From positions 2,604,001-2,668,000 of the forward strand of contig NZ_CP034279.1 of the NCBI RefSeq assembly GCF_009739905.1: a stretch of DNA of 64,000 bases, in the 5' to 3' direction. A model generated the notes under the pieces. That model ran no database searches, was not told the DNA's origin, and saw nothing but the letters and a program-made list of their open reading frames with translations. Position numbers and translations under genes: made by a program. Source of the stretch: Streptomyces ficellus. Lineage in GTDB: Bacteria > Actinomycetota > Actinomycetes > Streptomycetales > Streptomycetaceae. Shown here in pieces: positions 29,717 through 39,574 of the stretch. How positions within the stretch are numbered: the stretch's first letter is position 1; each line of letters begins with the position of its first letter.

Positions 29717-30715
29717 TTACTGCTTTTCCTGCAGGGCGGCGGCCTCGGCGCGCAGGTCGCGGCGGAGTTCCTTGGGCAGCGAGAAGGTGATCGACTCCTC
29801 GGCGGACTTCACCAGCTCCACGTCCTCGAAGCCGCGCTGCGACAGCCACTCCAGGACCCCTTCGACGAGCACCTCGGGGACCGACGCGCCGGAGGTGACA
29901 CCGACCGTGGCGACCCCCTCCAGCCACGCCTCGTCGATCTCGTCGGCGAAGTCCACCAGGTGGGCGTCCTTGGCGCCGGCGCCGAGGGCGACCTCGACGA
30001 GCCGGACGGAGTTGGAGGAGTTCTTCGAGCCGACGACGATGACCAGGTCCGCCTCGGCGCCCATCTGCTTGACGGCGATCTGGCGGTTCTGGGTGGCGTA
30101 GCAGATGTCGTCGCTCGGCGGGGAGATCAGCTGCGGGAACTTCTCCTTCAGCCTGTCGACCGTCTCCATGGTCTCGTCGACCGACAGGGTGGTCTGGGAG
30201 AGCCAGACGACCTTCGACTCGTCGCGGACGGTGACGTTGTCGACGTCGTCCGGGCCGTCGACCAGCGTGATGTGGTCCGGGGCCTCGCCGGAGGTGCCGA
30301 TGACCTCCTCGTGGCCCTCGTGGCCGATCAGGAGGATGTCGAAGTCCTCGTTCGCGAACCGGACCGCTTCCTTGTGGACCTTGGTCACCAGCGGGCAGGT
30401 CGCGTCGATCGTCGCGAGCCTGCGCTCGGCCGCCTCCTGGTGGACGGTCGGCGCCACACCGTGCGCCGAGAACATGACGATGGACCCCTCGGGGACCTCC
30501 GCCGTCTCGTCGACGAAGATGGCGCCCTTCTTCTCCAGGGTCTGTACGACGTACTTGTTGTGCACGATCTCGTGCCGGACGTAGATCGGCGAGCCGTACT
30601 GCTCCAGGGCCTTCTCCACGGCGATCACAGCACGGTCCACGCCCGCGCAGTAACCACGCGGAGCGGCGAGGAGCACGCGCTTGTCGGACGACGGGCTGGC
30701 AGGCGTAGCAGTCAT
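29717..30715 (-). CDS. ispH: 4-hydroxy-3-methylbut-2-enyl diphosphate reductase
   Basis: 332-aa Fe-S enzyme that makes IPP and DMAPP in the last step of the MEP isoprenoid pathway. The three cluster cysteines are in PRGYCAGV (C23), DATCPLV (near 111) and ICYATQNR (near 207). The proton-relay segments SAHGV and [16 protein letters not shown] are present. The ATG at 30715 is chosen; an ATG nine bases upstream is in frame. Divergent from the APC transporter, with a 63-base gap that must carry both promoters. Confidence 0.97.
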   Translation of the reverse strand: MTATPASPSSDKRVLLAAPRGYCAGVDRAVIAVEKALEQYGSPIYVRHEIVHNKYVVQTLEKKGAIFVDETAEVPEGSIVMFSAHGVAPTVHQEAAERRLATIDATCPLVTKVHKEAVRFANEDFDILLIGHEGHEEVIGTSGEAPDHITLVDGPDDVDNVTVRDESKVVWLSQTTLSVDETMETVDRLKEKFPQLISPPSDDICYATQNRQIAVKQMGAEADLVIVVGSKNSSNSVRLVEVALGAGAKDAHLVDFADEIDEAWLEGVATVGVTSGASVPEVLVEGVLEWLSQRGFEDVELVKSAEESITFSLPKELRRDLRAEAAALQEKQ

Positions 30716-30778
30716 GGTTCCCATCGTAAGGGCGTGTATGAGCGGCCGAAGATCCGCCAGGTGGCTGAGACTGTGGGC

Positions 30779-32143
30779 ATGACCGGCACCACCAGGACGC
30801 GGGAGACCGACGGGCACAGCGGGCTGCGGAGGGAGCTGGGCTTCCGCGACCTCGTCGTCTACGGGCTGCTTTTCATCGCCCCTATGGCGCCGGTCGGCAT
30901 TTTCGGCACCCTGGACGCCCGTTCGGGCGGGGCCGTCGCGCTGGTCTACCTGGTGGCGACGGTGGCGATGGCGTTCACCGCATTCAGCTACGCCCAGATG
31001 GTCCGGGTGGCCCCTCAGGCGGGGTCGGTCTTCGCGTACGCGCGCAAGGGGCTGGGCGAGGGGCCGGGTTTCGTCGCCGGGTGGATGGCGATGCTCGACT
31101 ACCTGCTGATCCCGGCCGTGGCGTACCTCTTCGCGGGGATCGCCATGGAGGCGCTGGTCCCGGCGGTGAACCGGTGGGTGTGGACCGTGCTCGCGGTGGT
31201 GCTCACGACGCTGCTCAACCTGTGGGGCGTGCGGGCGGCCGCGCGGGTCGGCTTCGCGGTGCTGGCGATGGAGATCGTCGTGCTGCTGGTGTTCGTGGTG
31301 TCGGCGGTCGTGGTGCTGGTACGGGACGGGGCGCAGCGCGGCTGGCTGTCGCCGCTGACGGGTGACACCGGCTTCTCCCTGGGCGCGGTCCTGGGCGCCG
31401 TGTCCGTGGCGGTGCTGTCGTACCTGGGCTTCGACGCGATCGCGTCGTTCGCGGAGGAGGTGACGGGGGGCTCGGCGAGGGTGGCGCGGGCGGTGCTGTT
31501 CTGCATGGCGCTGGCGGGTGTGCTGTTCGTGGCGCAGACGTACCTGGTGGCGTTGCTGGAGCCGGTGTCGTCGGCGGAGCTGGCGGCGGAGCCGGCGCGG
31601 CAGGGTTCGGCGTTCTACGACGCCGTGGACGCCTCCGTCGGGGGCTGGCTGCACGACCTGGTGGCGACGAGCAAGGCGATCGGTGCGGCGTTCGCGGCGC
31701 TCGCGGGGCAGGCGGCGGCGGGCCGGCTGCTGTTCGCGATGGCCCGCGACCGGCGGCTGCCGGGGGTGCTGGCGCGCACCGACGCGGGGGTGCCGCGCGT
31801 GGCGCTGCTGCTGGCGGCCACGGTGACGATGGTGGCCGCCGTGTGGGCGGCGCGGCGCGACGACGGGATGGACCACCTGGTGTCGGTGGTCAACATCGGG
31901 GCGCTGACGGCGTTCGTCCTGCTGCACGCGAGCGTGGTGGGGTGGTTCGCGGTACGGAGGTCGGGCACGGGGGCGCGTCCGGACCGGCTGCGGCACGTGG
32001 TGCTGCCGGTGGTGGGCGCGGTGATCCTGGTCGCCGTCATCGTCGAGGCGGCCACCTCGGCCCTGGTGGTGGGTTCGCTGTGGCTGGCGGTGGGCCTGGT
32101 GGTGCTGGCGGTGCAGTGGGGGCGGCGGAACGGAGCGGCGTAG
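30779..32143 (+). CDS. APC-family amino acid permease
   Basis: 454-aa transporter with about 12 hydrophobic helices. The signature region [24 protein letters not shown] lies at the start, [19 protein letters not shown] near residue 100, and the substrate/cation loop [16 protein letters not shown] near 215. Likely a proton-coupled amino acid or amine importer; substrate not predictable. The ATG at 30779 has no strong ribosome-binding site. It ends 77 bases before xseA. Confidence 0.9.
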   Translation: MTGTTRTRETDGHSGLRRELGFRDLVVYGLLFIAPMAPVGIFGTLDARSGGAVALVYLVATVAMAFTAFSYAQMVRVAPQAGSVFAYARKGLGEGPGFVAGWMAMLDYLLIPAVAYLFAGIAMEALVPAVNRWVWTVLAVVLTTLLNLWGVRAAARVGFAVLAMEIVVLLVFVVSAVVVLVRDGAQRGWLSPLTGDTGFSLGAVLGAVSVAVLSYLGFDAIASFAEEVTGGSARVARAVLFCMALAGVLFVAQTYLVALLEPVSSAELAAEPARQGSAFYDAVDASVGGWLHDLVATSKAIGAAFAALAGQAAAGRLLFAMARDRRLPGVLARTDAGVPRVALLLAATVTMVAAVWAARRDDGMDHLVSVVNIGALTAFVLLHASVVGWFAVRRSGTGARPDRLRHVVLPVVGAVILVAVIVEAATSALVVGSLWLAVGLVVLAVQWGRRNGAA

Positions 32144-32220
32144 CGTCCCGGGCGAGGGCTTCCCGGGCGGGCCTCGCGGGGCCGGGGGCGTTGTCGGTCG
32201 TGGCGCGTACGCTCGCCTGC

Positions 32221-33450
32221 ATGGGTCTGAATACGTCTGCCGAAGCTCCCCTGCCCGTCGGTGAGGTGTCGCGGCTCATCGGGGGCTGGGTCGACCGGCT
32301 CGGTGCCGTCTGGGTGGAGGGCCAGATCACCCAGCTGTCGCGGCGGCCGGGCGCGGGTGTGGTGTTCATGACGCTGCGCGACCCGTCGTACGACATCTCC
32401 GTCAGCGTCACCTGCTACCGCCAGGTGTTCGACGCGGTCGCGGACGTCGTGTCCGAGGGCGCCCGTGTCGTGGTGCACGCGAAGCCGGAGTGGTACGCCC
32501 CGCGGGGGCAGTTGTCGTTGCGGGCCGCGCAGATGAAGCCGGTCGGGATCGGCGAGCTGCTGGCCCGGCTGGAGATGCTGAAGCGGTCCCTGGGCGCGGA
32601 GGGGCTGTTCGCGCTCGACCGCAAGCGGCCGCTGCCGTTCCTGCCGCGGTTGGTCGGCCTGGTGTGCGGGCGCGCCTCAGCGGCGGAGCGGGACGTGCTG
32701 GAGAACGCGCGGCGCCGGTGGCCGGCGGTCCGCTTCGAGGTGCGGAACGTGGCGGTGCAGGGCGTCCACGCCGTGCCGCAGGTGGTGCAGGCGGTGAAGG
32801 AGCTGGACGAGCACCCGGACGTGGACGTGATCGTCGTCGCGCGGGGCGGCGGCAGCGTGGAGGACCTGCTGCCGTTCTCGGACGAGCAGCTCGTCCGGGC
32901 GGTCGCCGAGTGCCGTACGCCGGTGGTGTCCGCCATCGGGCACGAGCCGGACGCGCCGCTGCTGGACCTGGTGGCGGACCTGCGGGCGTCCACCCCGACC
33001 GACGCCGCGAAGAAGGTCGTCCCGGACGTGGGCGAGGAGCTGGAGCGGGTCCGGGGCCTGCGGGACCGCGCGCTGCGTACGGTGCGGGGCTTGCTCGACC
33101 GCGAGGAGCGGGGCCTGACGCACGCGCTCGCCCGGCCCGTCATGGAGCACCCGCGGCGGATGGTGGAGGAGCGGGAGCGGGAGGTGGACGCCCTGCTGGC
33201 GCGCAGCCGCCGCTGCCTGGGCCACCTGCTGGACCGGGCGGACTCCGAGCTGAGGCACACCCACGCGCGCGTGGTGGGACTTTCCCCGGCGGCGACGCTG
33301 GAGCGGGGGTACGCGGTGCTCCAGCGGGCGGACGGGTCGGTGGTCCGGTCGGCGGAGGAGGTGGCGCCGGACGAGGAGCTGCGCGCGCGGGTCGCGGAGG
33401 GCGAGTTCCCGGTGCGCGTGGCCGCCGGCGATGTCGTACCCCGCCCGTAG
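32221..33450 (+). CDS. xseA: Exodeoxyribonuclease VII large subunit
   Basis: 409-aa nuclease subunit. An N-terminal OB fold ([22 protein letters not shown]) is followed by the catalytic domain with [17 protein letters not shown] and [27 protein letters not shown]. The helical C-terminus ends with the [15 protein letters not shown] motif. The ATG at 32221 has a TACGCT hexamer seven bases upstream and no ribosome-binding site, suggesting a leaderless transcript. It is followed 10 bases later by xseB. Confidence 0.96.
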   Translation: MGLNTSAEAPLPVGEVSRLIGGWVDRLGAVWVEGQITQLSRRPGAGVVFMTLRDPSYDISVSVTCYRQVFDAVADVVSEGARVVVHAKPEWYAPRGQLSLRAAQMKPVGIGELLARLEMLKRSLGAEGLFALDRKRPLPFLPRLVGLVCGRASAAERDVLENARRRWPAVRFEVRNVAVQGVHAVPQVVQAVKELDEHPDVDVIVVARGGGSVEDLLPFSDEQLVRAVAECRTPVVSAIGHEPDAPLLDLVADLRASTPTDAAKKVVPDVGEELERVRGLRDRALRTVRGLLDREERGLTHALARPVMEHPRRMVEEREREVDALLARSRRCLGHLLDRADSELRHTHARVVGLSPAATLERGYAVLQRADGSVVRSAEEVAPDEELRARVAEGEFPVRVAAGDVVPRP

Positions 33451-33460
33451 GGTGGGGGGC

Positions 33461-33691
33461 ATGGCAGCGGAGACGACGGAAGCGGCGATCGGGTACGAGC
33501 AGGCGCGCGACGAGCTGATCGAGGTCGTGCGCCGGCTGGAGGCGGGCGGGACGACGCTGGAGGAGTCGCTCGCACTGTGGGAGCGGGGCGAGGAGCTGGC
33601 CAAGGTGTGCCGCCGCTGGCTGGAGGGCGCCCGCGCCCGGCTGGACGCGGCGCTGGCCGAGCAGGAGGCTCCGGCCGGCCAGGAGGAGTGA
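33461..33691 (+). CDS. xseB: Exodeoxyribonuclease VII small subunit
   Basis: 76-aa helical hairpin protein ([36 protein letters not shown]) that wraps the XseA C-terminus. The ATG at 33461 follows GGTGGGGGG. Size and motif are standard for the family. Operon partner of xseA. Confidence 0.95.
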   Translation: MAAETTEAAIGYEQARDELIEVVRRLEAGGTTLEESLALWERGEELAKVCRRWLEGARARLDAALAEQEAPAGQEE

Positions 33692-33740
33692 CCCTCCGGA
33701 ATCGGAGTGTGACGGGGCTCACGGACCGCTTGGGCGCGGT

Positions 33741-33774
33741 TTAGTTGAAACTTAACCTATCTCGGGCGTACGGT
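33741..33774 (+). promoter_or_regulatory. Promoter with palindromic operator upstream of the nitroreductase gene
   Basis: TTGAAA (33745-33750) and TACGGT (33769-33774), 18 bases apart, fit a vegetative sigma promoter. The imperfect palindrome TTAGTTGAAACTTAA (33741-33755) covers the -35 box, as a repressor site would. Confidence 0.55.
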
Positions 33775-33828
33775 GGAGCACATCGCTTGATCCTTTGCAC
33801 ACTCGAGCACGCTCGAAAGGTACGCAGC

Positions 33829-34419
33829 ATGTCCCTCGTTCTTGACCCCGCCGCCCAGGACCTTCTCTTCCGTGAGGCCCGCACCGCGAACACCTTCACC
33901 GACGAGCCGGTCACCGAGGAGCAGGTCCAGGCGATCTACGACCTGGTGAAGTACGGCCCGACCGCCTTCAACCAGACGCCGCTGCGCATCGTCCTCGTCC
34001 GCTCGGCGGAGGCCCGCGAGCGCCTGGCCCCGCTCATGGCGGAGGGCAACCGCGCCAAGACCGCGGCCGCCCCGCTGGTCGCGATCCTCGCCGCGGACAA
34101 CGAGTTCCACGAGGAGCTGCCCGGCCTGTTCCCGCACTTCCCGCAGGCCAAGGACGCGTTCTTCGCCGAGCGCCCGGTCCGCGAGCGGTCCGCCGGCCTC
34201 AACGCCGCGCTCCAGGCCGCGTACTTCATCGTGGGCGTGCGCGCCGCGGGCCTCGCCGCCGGCCCCATGACCGGCTTCGACTTCCCGGGCGTCCAGAAGG
34301 AGTTCCTCGACGACGACCACACCCCGCTGATGATCGTCAACATCGGCAAGCCGGGCGAGGACGCCTCGTTCCCCCGCTCCCCGCGCCTGGCGTACGACGA
34401 GGTCATCACCACCGTCTGA
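33829..34419 (+). CDS. Nitroreductase-family malonic semialdehyde reductase (RutE/HadB-like)
   Basis: 196-aa FMN-dependent oxidoreductase. The ATG at 33829 follows AAAGG. FREARTANTFTDEPV, YGPTAFNQTPLRIVLV, ERSAGLNAALQAAYFIV and AAGPMTGFDFPGVQKEF match the RutE/YdfN branch that reduces malonic semialdehyde or related reactive aldehydes and quinones. It is a single-gene unit with its own promoter and terminator. An operator over the -35 suggests inducible control, perhaps by an electrophile-sensing repressor located elsewhere. Confidence 0.88.
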   Translation: MSLVLDPAAQDLLFREARTANTFTDEPVTEEQVQAIYDLVKYGPTAFNQTPLRIVLVRSAEARERLAPLMAEGNRAKTAAAPLVAILAADNEFHEELPGLFPHFPQAKDAFFAERPVRERSAGLNAALQAAYFIVGVRAAGLAAGPMTGFDFPGVQKEFLDDDHTPLMIVNIGKPGEDASFPRSPRLAYDEVITTV

Positions 34420-34446
34420 CGCGCGGTCCCCGCACTTCCCGGACAC

Positions 34447-34491
34447 GGCGACGGCCCCCGGCACCTCGATCAGGTGCCGGGGGCCGTCGCC
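34447..34491. terminator. Perfect 20-bp hairpin between convergent genes
   Basis: GGCGACGGCCCCCGGCACCT at 34447 pairs exactly with 34472-34491 around a 5-base loop. It serves the nitroreductase gene and probably also the DUF4245 gene on the other strand. Confidence 0.85.
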
Positions 34492-34518
34492 GTTCGTCCG
34501 TCCGCCCGTGCGGAGCGG

Positions 34519-35118
34519 TCAGGGCGTGGCCGGGGCCGAGGGCGCGTTCGTCACCGGCGGCGTACCCGCGGCCGAGGGCGCACCCGTGGCCCCCGGGACC
34601 TCCGCCGGCCGGAGCGCCGACGCCATGCGCGCGAGCTGCTCCCACGTCGCCGTACCGGTCACGACCGTCGTGACGCCCTTGTCGCGCAGCACGAGGGCGT
34701 CGTACTTGGGGCCCTCCCAGCGCTGCCAGGCCCGGCCCGCGACCGCTTGCGTGCGGCCCGTGTCCCGGGCGTCATGGGTCACCCCGGCGATGTACTTCCC
34801 CGACGCCGCCGTCGACTGCTCCACCGCCACGTACTGCCGGTCGGGGGTCAGGAAGCCCAGGTGCCAGGCGTTGCCCTCCTCGCGGTCGTACGCGACCGAG
34901 GTCGGCGTCCAGTCCTTCGCGAGCCCCTCCGGCGCCAGCACCGGGTAGGGCGCCGCGCGCTGTGCCGTCACCAGCTCGACCCGGTAGTCGACCGCCCTGA
35001 TCGGGTCGGCCTTCTCGTCGTGCGGGATGAAGAGATAGATCACGCCCGCCGCGGCGCAGATGACCGCCATCGACTGGAACATCCCGCGCACTGTCTGCTT
35101 GCCACGCATACCTGCCAC
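34519..35118 (-). CDS. DUF4245 membrane-anchored protein
   Basis: 199-aa protein with a short cytoplasmic start and one membrane helix (about 14-32, MFQSMAVICAAAGVIYLFI), then an extracellular DUF4245 domain (VDYRVELVTAQRAAPYPVLAPEGL, WHLGFLTPDRQYVAVEQS). A Pro/Ala-rich tail follows. Conserved next to glpX in Streptomyces as I recall. Function unknown. Divergent from glpX. Confidence 0.85.
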   Translation of the reverse strand: MAGMRGKQTVRGMFQSMAVICAAAGVIYLFIPHDEKADPIRAVDYRVELVTAQRAAPYPVLAPEGLAKDWTPTSVAYDREEGNAWHLGFLTPDRQYVAVEQSTAASGKYIAGVTHDARDTGRTQAVAGRAWQRWEGPKYDALVLRDKGVTTVVTGTATWEQLARMASALRPAEVPGATGAPSAAGTPPVTNAPSAPATP

Positions 35119-35245
35119 GCCCCCTATGGTCGCATCAGCGTGGCCTGCTCATACGTGGGCCCCTCTGCTCAATATGTCGACCTACCGATAGAGTCGCAGC
35201 ACCCTCTTCACTTGCGGCCGTCGCCGTACAGAAAGGTGCGTTCCG

Positions 35246-36277
35246 ATGACCGACAACCATCTGCCGTCCGAGCTCGAGGTTTCCCCCGAGGCTCCCGACC
35301 GCAACCTGGCCCTCGAACTGGTCCGGGTCACCGAGGCCGCCGCCATGGCCGCCGGCCGCTGGGTCGGCCGCGGCGACAAGAACGGCGCCGACGGCGCGGC
35401 GGTGCGCGCCATGCGGACCCTCGTCTCCACGGTCTCCATGAACGGCGTCGTGGTGATCGGTGAGGGCGAGAAGGACGAAGCCCCGATGCTGTTCAACGGC
35501 GAGCGGGTCGGTGACGGGACCGGCGCCGAGTGCGACATCGCCGTGGACCCGATCGACGGCACCACGCTCACCGCCAAGGGCATGCCCAACGCGATCGCCG
35601 TGCTGGCCGCCGCCGACCGGGGCACCATGTTCGACCCGTCCGCGGTCTTCTACATGGACAAGCTCGTCACCGGCCCGGAGGCCGCCGACTACGTCGACAT
35701 CAACGCCCCGGTGTCCGTGAACATCCGCCGCGTCGCCAAGGCGAAGCACTCCTCGCCCGAGGACGTCACCGTCGTCATCCTGGACCGTCCGCGCCACGAG
35801 GGCATCGTCAAGGAGATCCGCGAGACGGGCGCGCGCATCAGGTTCATCTCGGACGGCGACGTGGCCGGTTCGATCATGGCGGTGCGCGAGGGCACGGGCG
35901 TGGACCTGCTGATGGGCATCGGCGGTACGCCCGAGGGCATCATCAGCGCCTGCGCGATCAAGTGCCTGGGCGGCGTCATCCAGGGCAAGCTGTGGCCCAA
36001 GGACGACGAGGAGCGCGGGCGCGCGATCGACGCGGGTCACGACCTGGACCGCGTCCTGTCCACGAACGACCTGGTCAGCGGCGACAACGTGTTCTTCGTC
36101 GCGACCGGCATCACGGACGGCGAGCTGCTGCGCGGGGTCCGCTACCGCGCGGAGACGGCGACGACCTCGTCCCTGGTCATGCGCTCCAAGTCGGGCACGA
36201 TCCGGCAGATCGACTCCACGCACCGGCTGTCGAAGCTGCGCGCGTACAGCCAGATCGACTTCGACCGCGCGAAGTAG
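35246..36277 (+). CDS. glpX: Class II fructose-1,6-bisphosphatase
   Basis: 343-aa gluconeogenic phosphatase that removes the 1-phosphate from fructose 1,6-bisphosphate. Metal-binding motifs GEGEKDEAP (near 73) and DPIDGTT (near 101) are intact, followed by DGDVAGSI and GIGGTPEG. The ATG at 35246 follows AAAGG at about ten bases. It is closed by a hairpin at 36351. Confidence 0.97.
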   Translation: MTDNHLPSELEVSPEAPDRNLALELVRVTEAAAMAAGRWVGRGDKNGADGAAVRAMRTLVSTVSMNGVVVIGEGEKDEAPMLFNGERVGDGTGAECDIAVDPIDGTTLTAKGMPNAIAVLAAADRGTMFDPSAVFYMDKLVTGPEAADYVDINAPVSVNIRRVAKAKHSSPEDVTVVILDRPRHEGIVKEIRETGARIRFISDGDVAGSIMAVREGTGVDLLMGIGGTPEGIISACAIKCLGGVIQGKLWPKDDEERGRAIDAGHDLDRVLSTNDLVSGDNVFFVATGITDGELLRGVRYRAETATTSSLVMRSKSGTIRQIDSTHRLSKLRAYSQIDFDRAK

Positions 36278-36350
36278 TCCGGTACGACGCGGCGCGCGAG
36301 GAGCGGTACGCGCCGCCAGCCACACGCGCCGGACAGTGCGGTGCGTACGA

Positions 36351-36387
36351 AGAGGGGCGCCCCCATGTGCGGTGGGAGCGCCCCTCT
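36351..36387. terminator. Hairpin between convergent glpX and the whiB-like gene
   Basis: AGAGGGGCGC (36351) pairs with GCGCCCCTCT (to 36387), extended internally by CCC/GGG with one bulge. Confidence 0.8.
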
Positions 36388-36432
36388 CCGTGCGGCCGGG
36401 CCGGCCGCCCAGTACCGGGTCGGCGTGCCGGG

Positions 36433-36810
36433 TCAGCCCGCGGCGGCGATGCGCGGGCCGGTCGAGGCGGCCTTCTTCAGCTCCACCTCGCGGCGCCGGC
36501 GGCGGGCCAGGACGACGCGCCGCTCGGCCGCGGTCAGCCCGCCCCACACGCCGTACGGCTCCGGCTGGAGCAGGGCGTGCTCCCGGCATTCGACCATGAC
36601 CGGGCAGCGGGCGCAGACCCGCTTCGCGGCCTCCTCGCGCGCCAGCCGGGCGGCCGTTGGCTCCTTTGACGGGGCGAAGAACAAGCCTGCTTCGTCCCGG
36701 CGGCACACCGCCTCCGTGTGCCACGGACCGGCCTGGTCCTCCCGCGCCGGAAGACGCTGGGAGGTGGCGGCGGCGGCGACCTGGAGGGGCTGAGGCGGCA
36801 GTTGCAGCAC
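36433..36810 (-). CDS. wblI: WhiB-family Fe-S transcriptional regulator (probably WblI)
   Basis: 125-aa Wbl protein. The four cluster cysteines are C36, C66, C69 and C75 (CRRDE, CARCPVMVEC). The turn GVWGGL lies near residue 90, followed by a basic DNA-binding tail (RRVVLARRRRREVELKK). Wbl proteins bind a [4Fe-4S] cluster and partner the main sigma factor. The symbol rests on position beside glpX as I recall it in S. coelicolor. The longish N-terminus before C36 is poorly conserved and the start could be internal. Confidence 0.88.
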   Translation of the reverse strand: MLQLPPQPLQVAAAATSQRLPAREDQAGPWHTEAVCRRDEAGLFFAPSKEPTAARLAREEAAKRVCARCPVMVECREHALLQPEPYGVWGGLTAAERRVVLARRRRREVELKKAASTGPRIAAAG

Positions 36811-36944
36811 GGTCTACTCCTGACGACGGCTTCGCGAGCGAGAGACGATGCAGCAAGCCCTACCCGCTGTGCGCGTGCCTATGCACTGCGTGGCCCTCCG
36901 GTCCGAGGGGCGGAATCCGACCGGCCGGATCGGGGCACGGCGCC

Positions 36945-37625
36945 TCAACCCCCAAGGTGCTTACGCATTTTGGCGTGGAGGTCGGCGATGCGCCGGCCCG
37001 CCTTGGGACGCGCCTCGACGGCGCCGAAGACGGCGTACCCGTTGATCACCACGACCGGGGCCTCGGGGTCGGCGGCTTCCAGGGTGGCCACCTCGAAGGC
37101 GCCGAAGACGCCGGTGCCGGCGCCGCGCAGGGTGACGTTCTCGGGGACGCGCACCTCGATGGCGCCGAAGACCGACACGGCGTTGATCGTGGTCAGGCGC
37201 TGGGTGAAGATCGCCTCGGTCAGGTCGATCTCGACGCTGCCGAAGACCGCGAAGGCGTTGGTCCGCCGCCCGACGCGCCAGCGGCCCTTGCGGGTGCTGC
37301 TGGAGAAGACGGCGACCAGCTTGTCCGCCGGGGCGGCCGGGTCGCCGCCCTCGCCCTCGTGCGCGTACCCGGGCACGTACGACCGCTGCGACGGCTCGGC
37401 CCGCGGGCGCGCGGCGGGCAGGTCCCGCACGAGGGGTTCGAGCTCGCCGAGGGTCTTGGCGCGGTAGACGGCGTCGATGCGCTCCCCGTGCTCCTCGGCG
37501 TCGATCCGGCCCTCGGCGAGGGCGTCCCGCAGGATGTCCGCGATCCGGTCCCGGTCGGCGTCCGAGGCCCTGAGCGCGGGTTCGGCGGGCGCGACGGGCT
37601 TCTGAGGCTGCTTTTCGAGGTCCAC
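36945..37625 (-). CDS. DUF1707 / LiaF-like cell-envelope-associated protein
   Basis: 226-aa soluble protein. The DUF1707 helical motif (LRASDADRDRIADILRDALAEGRIDAEEHGERIDAVYRAKT) occupies about residues 20-65. Three repeats of a NAFAVFGSVEI-like beta segment (positions about 125, 150 and 200) follow, as in LiaF/DUF2154 toxin-rack-like folds. No membrane helix. Function unknown; DUF1707 proteins are very common in Streptomyces. Confidence 0.85.
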   Translation of the reverse strand: MDLEKQPQKPVAPAEPALRASDADRDRIADILRDALAEGRIDAEEHGERIDAVYRAKTLGELEPLVRDLPAARPRAEPSQRSYVPGYAHEGEGGDPAAPADKLVAVFSSSTRKGRWRVGRRTNAFAVFGSVEIDLTEAIFTQRLTTINAVSVFGAIEVRVPENVTLRGAGTGVFGAFEVATLEAADPEAPVVVINGYAVFGAVEARPKAGRRIADLHAKMRKHLGG

Positions 37626-37821
37626 GTCCTCAGCCTAGCGAAACGCGATACATCGCGACCAGGGGTCGGCGTGACGAACCGGCGCCACGACGAACCGGCG
37701 CACTGCGTCCCGGCAACTGAGCCTTACCTCACAGGTTCGGGCGGCGCCGGGCGTTCTACGCTTGTGGGCGCGTCGGCCAATGGAGGCCGTGCCGCTGTCT
37801 GCCGAGTGAGGAATGGCCGCA

Positions 37822-39513
37822 ATGCCCCCTGTCTCCCGCCCGCCCAACCCTGCGTTCCAGTACTCCGATCTGCTCCCGCTGGGAGAGGACACCACGCCCT
37901 ACCGCCTGGTGACCGCCGAGGGTGTCTCCACCTTCGAGGCCGACGGCCGTACGTTCCTCAAGGTCGAGCCGGAGGCGCTGCGCAAGCTCGCCGAAGAGGC
38001 GATCCACGACATCCAGCACTTCCTCCGCCCGGCGCACCTCGCCCAGCTGCGCAAGATCATCGACGACCCGGAGGCCTCGGCCAACGACAAGTTCGTCGCG
38101 CTCGACCTCCTCAAGAACGCGAACATCGCGGCCGCCGGCGTCCTGCCCATGTGCCAGGACACCGGCACGGCGATCGTCATGGGCAAGCGCGGCCAGAACG
38201 TCCTCACCGAGGGCGAGGACGAGAAGGCCCTGTCGCACGGCATCCACGACGCGTACAAGAACCTGAACCTGCGCTACTCGCAGATGGCTCCGCTCACCAT
38301 GTGGGAGGAGAAGAACACCGGCACCAACCTCCCCGCCCAGATCGAGCTGTACGCGACCGACGGCGGCGCGTACAAGTTCCTCTTCATGGCCAAGGGCGGC
38401 GGCTCCGCCAACAAGTCGTTCCTCTACCAGGAGACCAAGGCGGTCCTCAACGAGGCCTCCATGATGCGGTTCCTGGAGGAGAAGATCCGCTCCCTGGGGA
38501 CGGCCGCGTGCCCGCCCTACCACCTGGCGATCGTCGTCGGCGGCACCTCCGCCGAGTACGCGCTGAAGACCGCGAAGTACGCCTCGGCGCACTACCTGGA
38601 CGAGCTGCCGGAGGAGGGCTCGGTCCTCGGCCACGGCTTCCGGGACAAGGAGCTGGAGGACAAGGTCTTCGAGCTGACCCAGAAGATCGGCATCGGCGCG
38701 CAGTTCGGCGGCAAGTACTTCTGCCACGACGTCCGGGTGGTCCGGCTGCCCCGGCACGGCGCGTCCTGCCCCGTCGCGATCGCCGTGTCCTGCTCGGCGG
38801 ACCGCCAGGCCGTCGCGAAGATCACCGCGGAGGGGGTCTTCCTGGAGCAGCTGGAGACCGACCCGGCGCGCTTCCTCCCGGACACGACGGACGAGCAGCT
38901 CGCCGAGGAAGGCGACGTGGTCCGCATCGACCTCAACCAGCCGATGGACCAGATCCTGGCCGAGCTGGGCAAGTACCCGGTGAAGACCCGGCTGTCGCTG
39001 ACCGGTCCGCTGGTCGTGGCGCGCGACATCGCGCACGCCAAGATCAAGGAGCGGCTCGACGCGGGCGAGGAGATGCCGCAGTACCTGAAGGACCACCCGG
39101 TGTACTACGCCGGTCCGGCGAAGACGCCCGAGGGGTACGCCTCCGGCTCCTTCGGCCCGACGACGGCCGGCCGGATGGACTCCTACGTGGAGCAGTTCCA
39201 GGCGGCGGGCGGCTCCAAGGTCATGCTCGCCAAGGGCAACCGTTCCCAGCAGGTCACCGACGCGTGCGGCACGCACGGCGGCTTCTACCTGGGCTCGATC
39301 GGCGGCCCGGCCGCCCGCCTGGCGCAGGACTGCATCAAGAAGGTCGAGGTCGTCGAGTACGAGGAGCTCGGCATGGAGGCGGTCTGGAAGATCGAGGTCG
39401 AGGACTTCCCGGCGTTCATCGTGGTGGACGACAAGGGCAACGACTTCTTCCAGGACCCGGCCCCGGCTCCGACGTTCACCTCCATCCCGGTGCGCGGCCC
39501 CGGCCTGGCGTGA
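37822..39513 (+). CDS. fumB: Class I (iron-sulfur) fumarate hydratase
   Basis: 563-aa [4Fe-4S] fumarase that interconverts fumarate and malate in the TCA cycle. The cluster cysteines are C111 (MCQDTGTA), C230 (AACPPYH) and C316 (ASCPVAI). KGGGSANKS and the C-terminal [18 protein letters not shown] are family hallmarks. I chose the ATG at 37822 because GAGGA lies nine bases upstream; the ATG at 37813 is too close to it. A second, oxygen-stable fumarase (fumC) lies 1.7 kb downstream. Confidence 0.95.
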   Translation: MPPVSRPPNPAFQYSDLLPLGEDTTPYRLVTAEGVSTFEADGRTFLKVEPEALRKLAEEAIHDIQHFLRPAHLAQLRKIIDDPEASANDKFVALDLLKNANIAAAGVLPMCQDTGTAIVMGKRGQNVLTEGEDEKALSHGIHDAYKNLNLRYSQMAPLTMWEEKNTGTNLPAQIELYATDGGAYKFLFMAKGGGSANKSFLYQETKAVLNEASMMRFLEEKIRSLGTAACPPYHLAIVVGGTSAEYALKTAKYASAHYLDELPEEGSVLGHGFRDKELEDKVFELTQKIGIGAQFGGKYFCHDVRVVRLPRHGASCPVAIAVSCSADRQAVAKITAEGVFLEQLETDPARFLPDTTDEQLAEEGDVVRIDLNQPMDQILAELGKYPVKTRLSLTGPLVVARDIAHAKIKERLDAGEEMPQYLKDHPVYYAGPAKTPEGYASGSFGPTTAGRMDSYVEQFQAAGGSKVMLAKGNRSQQVTDACGTHGGFYLGSIGGPAARLAQDCIKKVEVVEYEELGMEAVWKIEVEDFPAFIVVDDKGNDFFQDPAPAPTFTSIPVRGPGLA

Positions 39514-39514
39514 G

Positions 39515-39554
39515 CCACGCGCGCGTGGGCCCGGGCCGGGTCCACGCGCGCGTG
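39515..39554. repeat. Two copies of a CCACGCGCGCGTG palindrome between convergent genes
   Basis: CCACGCGCGCGTGG (39515-39528) recurs as CCACGCGCGCGTG (39542-39554), separated by GC-only sequence. A further dyad (GCACGGGTACGTACGCGTGC) follows. These could form alternative hairpins and terminate fumB and the SGNH gene. Confidence 0.6.
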
Positions 39555-39574
39555 CACGGGTACGTACGCGTGCC

